From the NCBI GenBank assembly GCA_021018995.1, contig CM037585.1:66962646-67026645 (forward strand): DNA of 64,000 bases. Direction: 5' to 3'. Origin of the DNA: Chloranthus sessilifolius. Taxonomy: Eukaryota > Streptophyta > Magnoliopsida > Chloranthales > Chloranthaceae. A program made the translations under genes and the position numbers. A model generated the notes under the pieces. The model made no database searches and was not told where the DNA came from. It was given only the letters and a program-made list of their open reading frames with translations. Positions 56,076-64,000 of the stretch are shown piece by piece (the first letter of the stretch is position 1; each line of letters starts with the position of its first letter).

Positions 56076-56962
56076 TTGACTTGATTCACAGAATTGCACA
56101 TTGTGTATGTTATGTATTTTAGTGTGGTTTATTCTTTTTACTGCTTATAGGAATGCTTAGTGATATCATCGAAGTCTGAGTCTGTATGCCTGAATTTTCT
56201 TACCTGCTTTTGTTCTTATTCCCTTTGAATTGATGATTGTGATTGAACAAATGATGGTGGTACTATTTTGATAATGAGAATGCTGTTTGGATATGATGTT
56301 TTGATTAAGTGCTTTTGGAGTAATTGCATGCTTAAATGTTGGGAACGCAGGAGGGAATCCCTTTTAAAATGACTGGGTGTCTCTGGAACAGAGAATGTGA
56401 GAGAATCCACCCACAAAACAAAGGAAAATGACAGACTAATGGGTGTGTGATCCTTGTCACTGTTTTAGCTGTCGCGAGGTTCTGAAAAATAGGCGTAGTT
56501 TCTTCTCGCACAGTTCATAAGATGTTAGCCTGCTCAGCTGTCGCGAGATTCAATACAAGTGTGTGGACTCTCTCGCGCGATCCAAATGAAAGTCCAATCT
56601 CATGACCCACTCATTTCTATCCAGCGAGCTGACATTTTCAAAGCGCGTCGAGCCTCACGATTTATATAATCCAACCTCGCGCTGCTTTTTTTTTCTGTTT
56701 TCTCTTTCTTCTCCAGCCAGCGAAACCCTAGCTTTGACTCCCATTAACCTCTCTCCTCCAGCATCCTTTCTATAGTTCATCATTCACCTTCAAATTCTGG
56801 GGATTTGCTCCTACAGCCTCCATCACCGGTTGCCCTCTGATAGGAGCTCTTGCGGTCTTTCATGTATCAGATTGAACAGAACCCTAAGTTTTAGGGTAAG
56901 ACTCAGCTCTCAACCTTTGCTTTACATTTTTCAAACTACACATTCACAAGAGGAAAAGTTCA
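56076..56962 (+). repeat. Ath-G gag-ORF2 spacer with CTCGCGC-type motifs
   Basis: Noncoding. AT-rich to about 56440. Then GTCGCGAGG, TCTCGCAC, TCTCGCGCGAT and related motifs run from 56465 to 56690. A pyrimidine-rich leader then ends at the ORF2 ATG. Colinear with the Ath-C spacer and with the end of the Ath-A spacer. Confidence 0.6.
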
Positions 56963-59900
56963 ATGGCCCCTAAAAGCGCACCTGTGAAAAGAGCAAGGGA
57001 CAAGGCTCCCGTGGAGCCCACTCCCAAGAAGGCCAAGTCCTCAACGGCGCCGCAAAAAGGGAAAGAAATGGTTCAAGAAGTGGCTGAAGTAACACCTGAT
57101 TACTCTACACCCTCTGAGCTCCTGACTCCCATTCCCTTAGAGCCTGAAGCTGTTTTTGACCTATCTTTCTTTGAAACGGAACTTCTGTCAGCCCCTGCCA
57201 TTGAGTTCATGGGCAAGACTGGATTGACCCCCCTGCTGCAAGCTATCCCTGCACTAGCCTACCCTAGACTAGTGCAACTCTTTTACCAGCACATTAGGGC
57301 TAGACCAGACCACCGTGGGCAGCCAGGCCTCCATGTGTTAGTTGAAAATTTTGAAATGTTACTCAGCCCTGAGTTGATTGCTGAAGTGATGGGCATCCCT
57401 GCTATCTTTGACCCCAACTGTGGATATGGCCCCCCTCTGTGTGCCCCCATTGATACAATTGCACAAGCCCTAACCAGAGGATTGAAGGCCACTGGGGATT
57501 CCATCAGGAGAAGAGACCTGGACCCTAAACTTCAGTTCATTGATCAAGTTCTGCGGAAGAACATCTATTGTGCCAGCCATCAGTAGGAGAGGAGGACCCC
57601 AATTGCTGATGTTGTTTATTCCTTTTCTCGGGGCCACGATTTTCATGCTACAAGGTTGATTTTTGAAGCAATGAAGGATGTGATGGTGAAGCTAGAACAG
57701 AAAAAGAACCTCCACACTCTCCCCTATGCGAGACTCATTATCAAATTACTTTTGAGGGGAGGGTACAAGATACCAGTAGGGGAGTTAACCATTGACCCCA
57801 CCCCTACAACTTTTGCAAAGAGGCAATGGGGGATCAGCAGGAGTCTAATGGATCCCCAAAAGAAGAAGGCTGAGGCCCAGGTTGCTACAGAGCAAGGAGA
57901 GGGGACTACTGTTGCTAAAGCTCCTGCTCCCAAAAAGGTGGCTAAAGCTCCTACTCCCAAGAAGGTGGTGCAAGCTCCTGTCACTACTGATTCTGCAGCA
58001 AGACCTGCATCCACCACACCTGTCCCTTCATCAGTTTCTTTGCGTATTCCATCTCTCCACTTCCTTCTTTTGTCTCCCTTATCCGTACCCAATCAAGATT
58101 TCCCTGTGATTCGTTCCTGGGAGGAAAACATTGAACTGAACCCTGACAGACCTCCCCTGATATCCTATATTAAAAAGAAAACCTCTCACACAACCTCTGC
58201 CATATCCTTACCTACACCAACCACCCCTTTTAGTCCCACAGAAACCCCACACATAGACCTAGCCACCATCCCATCCGTCCCTACTTCACCTCCACTTACA
58301 GACCTTGATTTTAACCTCGGCACTACTTCAGGATATCAGGCCTTCATGAATACATTGCTTGACACCATGGCAACCCATGATATCCCTCTCCCAGATTCCC
58401 CACATCACTCACTAGACCCTCCATCTCCTCCTCCTATAACCTTCCATCATGGCCCTACTTCCCCTTTCCAACCTGTTCCCTCTTCTTCTCATACTCCACC
58501 CCAACCACACTCCGACACACTTACCCATATCCTTTCCCAAATACATGACATTCAAACCCAACTATCAACCACAACACACACCCAAGACCAAATACAAACT
58601 GACATCACCACCATCAAATCCACCCTTCAAACATTGACAAAACCACGCATCTCTACACAAGCACCTCCTACACCTCAAATTCAGCCCCCTTCCACCTCTG
58701 ACTCCACAGTGCAACCAGATTTTCCCTCCATTGACTTAACTACAACCCTCACCCTCCAAGTCACCATACCCCACCACCCCTTCCCCACTTACCTATCCTT
58801 CCCCCACTCATTTTAACCCCACCACAATTTACCAACCAATCAACCCAAATAGATTCCATTCCTTTCCCATCCACATTCTCCATCCACCCACACACACTTT
58901 TGGCCCCACCAGTACCATTCAGACCCTTCACCATTCCATTTTACCCTTACCCAGAACCACCCACCTTCAGTGACCCCACTTCATTTGCTTTACCACCCAT
59001 GCCCTCCATTCCACCTCTCATTTTACCTCCTCCCAGATTCTCTGACAACACGACTCAAACAGACCCAGAAACTTTTTTCCCAGCCCTCACATGTGAATGT
59101 CCTCCCTGCCACTTTACCCCCACAGTACCAATCACCTGCTACTTCTTCCACTCCCTTTCTACCTATCCTACCAAGACATTCCTATTACACCTCTCCTTAC
59201 TTCACTCTCCTCCATGCCATGAGGGACAATGCCTACATCAAGAGGGATGTTCTCAGGGGCATGGCCCAACTTCGACAATTCATTGAGTACCCTTTGCTGC
59301 AGAAGTTGAGTGACCTGAAGCTTGCTCACAGGCAGAAGCTGAGAGATATTTCAAAGGGGTGGGAGTCAATTTTGGAGACCCTCAATGACACAAAGGCTGA
59401 TGCAACTTACTACAAACTGAATGTGCAGATGGAGAAAGCTAATGCCGAACTAAAGCAAAAGAGAGCCCGGATGTATGAAAAGAAACTTAACAATGCTCAG
59501 GAGAACAACAGGCTCACTAAGGGGCTTTCTTATGCCAAACTCCTTTATGCTGAAAAGCATATTGAAATTTTACAAAAAAGGATTGCATCTCTGACAGGCC
59601 AACCAATTCAAGCCACCCATCTTGCCACAATACCCCCTGAGACCCCACCTTCCACACACCCCGAGCCATCTTCTTCCATTCCCCCTGCTCCTACATCTAC
59701 ATCTCCTCCTCCTCCACCTCCTACTCAAGAACCTCCTCCACCTCCTACTCAAGAACCTCCACCACCTCCTGCTCTAGTGCCTCCCCCTGCTAAATCTCCT
59801 GCATCCAAGAGAAAAAGTGCTGCTCCCAAGAAACCTTCTCCCTCCAAAAGAGCCACTGCTGCCCAAATAGGAAAAAAACTTGTACCGCCATCCCCACCCC

Positions 59901-60555
59901 CAAAGGCCACCAGAGCTTCTGCTCAGGATGACCCCCATGGTCGGTTGCTTTCAAAAGATGAACACAGACAGGCTGCTGCAGCCCTTGGATTGGACCCCAC
60001 TGTTCTCTTTCCCTCTAATTCTGATTCTGACTCTGCCCCACCTGTGGATCCAAGTGCTAAAAATCCTATCGCTCCTCCTTCTTCTAACCCTGCTAAGCAA
60101 ACTTATCCTCAGAGAAGGAAAGTTACAGCTAAGAGGACTACTCACACAGCTGCCTCTATAAAAATTGGAAAAGAACAATCACCTTGATCGAGGAGGCACC
60201 ACCATGCGAACCGAAAGATAAAGGCAAGAGCCCGATTGTTCCTCCTGAGCCAGAAAAAGCAAAATCTCCTCTTATTCCCCCTCAGACTCAGCAAGGGCAA
60301 GGCTCAAAAGGGAAGGGCCCCAGAGGGAAGAGTCCCAAAGAAAAAAGTCCTATCAAATCCCCTGCACAAACCAAAGATAAATCCCCAGTGATCCCTCTTG
60401 CACCAAAGGCTCCCAAAATGAGGGTGAGGGCACCAAAAGCTCCAACCATGTCCAAAACTGCAGCCCAAAAGAAGGAAGAGAGGGAAAGAAAGAAAAAAGA
60501 GGAAGAGGCTCTCCTTCGAGAGCAAGCCAAGAAGATGGGTTGGGACTGGTTTTGA
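56963..60555 (+). pseudogene. Ath-G right ORF2, most complete copy
   Basis: The ATG at 56963 (MAPKSAPVKRARDKAPVEP) follows the pyrimidine leader and is matched in Ath-A. Parts: a basic N-terminus with PKKAK; a globular domain of about 170 residues (LSFFETELLSAPAIEFMGKT, IPALAYPRLVQLFYQHIRA, LLSPELIAEVMGIPAIFDP); a Lys/Ala segment; some 350 Pro/Ser/Thr-rich residues; a helical block near 59215-59590; PPTQEPPPPP repeats; a basic segment (PQRRKVTAKRTTHTAASIK); and KGKSP-type repeats ending KKMGWDWF. It has no membrane segment or signal peptide. Composition suggests a nuclear, nucleic-acid-linked protein, but the function is unknown. Broken in about three places. Confidence 0.82.
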
Positions 60556-62297
60556 TTTAGGCTACGATTAGCTTGTACCTAGGATTTTTCTGTTTCTGCA
60601 TTTTCTTTTTTCTCTTTTTGTTTTTCATTTTGTATATTTCTCTCTGATATAATAGATCTTCTTCTTGTGTCATTGCTAGTTTTCTTTGTCTTGTGTCTGT
60701 TTTGCTCCATGTTATTTCCTTTTAGTTTGCCATTAATAAATCTGTTGCACATCCACCTTTGAATCAGTGAGGACACTGCTCCTCATAGGTTTGGGGGTGT
60801 GGCAGGCTGATCCTAACAATGGAATAGTTAACCTAAGTGCTGCAGAATCTTGTGAGTAATATGGAAATGGAACCATGTTCATCTAAGAATCATGAAAAAT
60901 AAGAAATTTAAATTTTTTTTCAGACTTTAGACAGTATAAACTTTTAAAATTTCACATTTCCATGATGAGATAACCAAGGAAACTCACTTGTATCAGCACT
61001 TCGTGAATCACTAGAGAGAGAAAAAGGTAAGGACATACTTAAGAATTCAAAGGAAGACCATGACCAGTGAGATTTGGGCCTATATAAAACTTTTTCTTTG
61101 AGGAGTGACTAAGGCAATTTCTTGTAGCTCTAAGGACTGGCTGAGTCACTGTGCTCACTAGAAGTTAGGCAACTCCAAATTGAAACAACTGACAGCACTC
61201 ATGAGACTTAGGAAAGGATCAAGGCCTTCTTTTGGACAGTTTGAGCCTACACAGACAAACCTTAAGCAACTGCCCTTGTCCATACCCCCTTTGAGCTTTA
61301 AATCCTAAATTTCTTCAAAAATGCATCTGAGTACTTGCACCTGAACCTATGTATCTGATTTAACCTTACCCTCATTCTGAGAATTCAGAAGGTAAAGGAA
61401 CAAGAGTTGAAGATGGACTAGCTATGGTCAACATTAGGCGAATAAAGAAGAAGTACCTCAAATTCTAGTAGTATGGCAACTGAGAAAATTGTGGCATTTC
61501 ATCAAAGCAAAAACAAAATAAAAAGAAGAAAAATGCATAAAAAAGAAACAAAAACAATAATGAAGAGGAGTAAGAGAGGAGTCAAGAGGGAACTTTCATT
61601 AGGAAAATCGAAATAAAAAAGAGAAACTGATCACTTCAAATCTGAAAACCTCAAAGAAGATGAAAGGAGCTGAATTAAAGAAGGTGAAGTCATGAATCAC
61701 CTCCTTCACGTATTGAGTTCTCAATTTTGAACCCCTTTTCAACCTTCCATTCTTTTTAACCCCACTCTATAAGCCACATTACAGCCCAATTAAAGCCCTT
61801 GTGATCCAAAGTTGAGTGAGCTGTCATGTGGAGATAAAAAGTTATCCAATCTATGGTGAGGATCTATCAATGATGCTAGAACTTCAGAGCTATGCCTATG
61901 CTCATGCTTACAGACCCATTTGGGGGATGTAACTGCTCCTGAGCTTGAGAGAAAATGAAACCCTCAACAGTTCTTTATGAGAGTATGCCTTGGAGAGTTT
62001 TGGGTCTGATATTGAATGCATTAGGTGTGACCTACAACCTAATTTTTGATCCAGTGATGAGCTCAATGTTGACACACCTGTGTAGGGTCTATGGTGTAAA
62101 CTGATTGGAAATGTTGTGCTTTCATGAGAAGCTTATACTGTTTAAATTTTTGTGCAGCCAATGTGTTTGAATTTCTTATATTTTTACTGATTCATGGGTG
62201 AACTAATTCTCTATTTCTTAACTGCTCACTTGATAATAATGTACTTTTGTTAACTATTGTATTGAGAAGTTTGTTGGTGTCTTCGTTGAAAACCCTC
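60556..62297 (+). other. Ath-G right 3' noncoding region
   Basis: No gene. It begins with a T-rich stretch and includes the GTGAGGACACTGCTCCTC hairpin and the internal polypurine-tract copy at 60788-60802. From there it follows the conserved 3' noncoding pattern. A purine-rich tract lies at 61500-61670. Confidence 0.6.
60788..60802 (+). other. Ath-G right internal copy of the polypurine-tract/LTR junction
   Basis: GGTTTGGGGGTGTGG, followed by CAGGCTGATCC. It lies 1.65 kb before the right LTR. Confidence 0.6.
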
Positions 62298-62377
62298 AGG
62301 AGACTTCCCTCCTCCACTAGGGATCACCTAGGGGTTTAAAAGGCTTGGTACATATGCTAAATGTATCTGTGCTCCCT
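62298..62377 (+). other. Ath-G right 3' stem-loop
   Basis: AGGAG/CTCCT with loop ACTTCC, then outer arms AGGGATCAC/GTGCTCCCT with one mismatch, and inner arms GGTACAT/ATGTATC around ATGCTAA. Confidence 0.6.
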
Positions 62378-62442
62378 ACGAAAGTGGCATTTAATTCCTA
62401 TAGTTGATTTAATGTAGCTTTGCTAAGGGACTAGCAAAGATT

Positions 62443-62455
62443 AGGTTTGGGGGTG
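62443..62455 (+). other. Ath-G right polypurine tract
   Basis: AGGTTTGGGGGTG immediately before TGTTAAGACC. Confidence 0.85.
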
Positions 62456-64000
62456 TGTTAAGACCTGAAAAGTACCACTTTTCACCCCTTAACTTAGCCT
62501 TTGATTAGACCCTTAGCCATCTAATAAAGTTTTGTTAAGTATTTTCTGTAGATAATAAATGGCAGTGCAATAAGGCCATAAATCATGTTAAGGAGGCTGT
62601 ATTGGCACCAGAAGTCCCTCAGAGGAATGAGCCATGAATCCAGACCTGAGGTAAGTCTCGCGCAGCTGACAAAGCTCCAGAGGATTTAGAAAAATATGCT
62701 TTGCGCAGTCCTCATGAGCTTCCCAAGACTTCACAACAAGTGCTCGTGTAGTTGAGTAACAGAAGAGCTTCAGAAGCACAACCTCATACAGTCTCGCGCA
62801 GTTCAAGAAGACTTGAAATCAACCTCAAGCAGTTCACTCAGAACCACTGAAGAGAGAGAGCTTTAGGAGATTCTTCACACAGCTGCCGTGCAGTAGCCAC
62901 GGGATGCAAATGTCACGAGAACTTATCGCACAGTTCAGAAGAGCCTCAAAGCTATCGCGAGGATCCTCACAAAGTTCCATTAAGAAGTGAACTTCTCGCG
63001 CAATTCTCGTGCTATTCAGGAAGAAAGCAGCCTCGCGAAGCCAAAGTTAGCCTCGCAAAGATTAATTGTGAAATGGAATGCTCGCACAGTTCCCGCGTTA
63101 TTCACAAGTAGCAATCCAACCTCGCAAAGCCCAATCCAGCGAGAGCTTAACTATCTACCTCGCGACTGCTCAAAGCATCAAGAAGCTGCAACCCCGCGAG
63201 GTTTGATGTTTTAATGCTAACTCATCCTCACGAAGTCAGTTCTACCACGTGACAAGTCTGAGAATTGACTGCAACCTGGTGAAGCTCTGAACTCCAACTT
63301 CCATCATTCTGTAGAGGACATTCTGTGGATTTCTAGCAATTAGGGCACGCACTCCCATGCTCAAATCTTTGTGCACGAACCTCGAGGCATCCAAGGATCA
63401 TTAATAGGCTGCATGGCATCGCTAAAATTAGGGTTTCCTATCCCTAATGTGCCGCCACACCCACTGCTATATAAACCTAAGCCTGGTTTAGATTTAGGGA
63501 TCTTCAAAAAAAATATCTCTGAACCTTTAGAAGATTTCTTTTTTTTAGATCATTTTCTTTTCTGTTCTTCTGTAGTTGTAAGTAGTTTTCCTTTTTCTTT
63601 TTCCTTCTCTCCATGGCCCAGCACTTGCTGACCATGCCTTTGTATGTTTATTGAGATTAGATTAATGGAATTTATGATTGGGTGTTGTACTTTTATGGGA
63701 TTCGTGTTTGTGAGCTGTTATGTGCAAGGCTGCTGCTTTTTGATCCGCCATTGCTTTGGCTGTGATTTAAAGCAATGGAGGACTAATTCTAAAGATCCAT
63801 TCAGATCCAAAGGACCCGTGTGTCTGGGCTATCATGGTTTGATACAGCCTTAGCCCCACCACAGGACCCACTAGATCTGAAATCCCCATGGAAGCCTGAG
63901 CTGGTAGCCTTGTGACCATGGTGGTGGCAGCAATATTCTTGTTTGTTTTAGGCTCCGTGAGGAGGATAGCCTTTGGGATAGTCACTGACCATTCAAGTGG
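62456..64000 (+). mobile_element. Ath-G right LTR (3' LTR of the plus-strand half), cut by window end
   Basis: It begins TGTTAAGACCTGAAAAG. The U3 has many CTCGCG/TCGCGAGG motifs (about 62655-63250), the TATA box is at 63468, and the leader runs into the first 32-nt stem-loop, which the window end cuts (from 63978). Close match to the left LTR in inverted orientation. Confidence 0.9.
63468..63475 (+). promoter_or_regulatory. TATA box of Ath-G right LTR
   Basis: TATATAAA in the context CACTGCTATATAAACCTAAGCC, about 1.0 kb into the LTR. Confidence 0.7.

Larger units (their letters stand above)
47402..64000. mobile_element. Ath-G: head-to-head composite of two near-identical pol-less elements
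   Basis: From 47402 to about 54932 the sequence reads on the minus strand as LTR, polypurine tract, 3' noncoding region and ORF2. From about 54933 it reads on the plus strand as gag, spacer, ORF2, 3' noncoding region, polypurine tract and LTR. Both halves end outward in a 3' LTR and no 5' LTR is present. The two ORF2-to-LTR stretches are an inverted repeat with arms of about 7.5 kb and a loop of about 2.5 kb, very similar by eye. GGGC at 54933-54936 is shared by both partners at the join. It sits in the Ath-B 5' LTR; ACACT (47397-47401) is the predicted target duplication. The right end is outside the window. Confidence 0.85.

Noticed and set aside
61480-61680. Lysine-rich small frames in the purine-rich tract (also 16881-17117 and 50673-50873, minus)
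   Set aside because: They lie in the noncoding 3' region, in A/G-rich sequence that gives open frames by composition. Ath-A and Ath-D do not keep the frame.
1-64000. DNA transposons, LINEs, SINEs or bacterial/viral genes elsewhere in the window
   Set aside because: I looked for terminal inverted repeats, poly-A tailed insertions and unrelated coding motifs between the LTR elements and found none I could support; the elements tile the window nearly end to end.

Overview
The window is repetitive DNA from a large plant genome. I find no host gene, rRNA gene, complete tRNA gene or CRISPR array. Essentially every base belongs to old LTR retrotransposons of the Ty3/gypsy superfamily. They look like the plant-only Athila lineage: RT and integrase motifs of that type, LTRs of about 2.0-2.9 kb, a primer-binding site matching the 3' end of plant tRNA-Asp, and extra coding sequence after pol. 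The species cannot be named from this sequence.

Layout (element names are mine). Ath-B, on the minus strand, is the oldest layer and was hit repeatedly. Its pieces are 13790-13828, 23131-30391 and 46828-47401. Its integrase region received Ath-A (plus, 1-13789, 5' end outside the window) and Ath-C (minus, 13829-23130, flanked by GTAGG). Its 5' LTR received Ath-D (plus, 30392-46827, flanked by GCTGG) and the head-to-head composite Ath-G (47402 to beyond 64000). Ath-D in turn carries a solo LTR, sLTR-E (33742-36185, flanked by CTGCC), and an odd chimeric insert at 42098-43190. All coding regions are decayed fossils.

Parts. Ath-A, Ath-B and Ath-D have gag-pro-pol remains. Ath-A and Ath-G carry a long unplaced downstream reading frame (called ORF2 here). 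Ath-A and Ath-D share a short uncharacterised one (ORF3). Ath-C and the plus-strand half of Ath-G pass from gag straight to the downstream region without any pol, so they look like a non-autonomous lineage that keeps the signals needed in cis and would rely on proteins from relatives.

Unusual signals. (1) Each LTR leader holds two copies of a 32-nt stem-loop whose stem covaries between families. (2) A second covarying nested stem-loop lies just before the 3' polypurine tract. (3) A second copy of the polypurine tract/LTR junction lies about 1.6-2.7 kb upstream of the real one in every element. (4) LTR promoter regions and internal spacers are filled with short CG-containing motifs that differ between families but match within an element. 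(5) One insert reads like reverse-transcribed tRNA-Asp joined to its own LTR-end cDNA. All of this was read by eye; no alignment, folding or database search was run.
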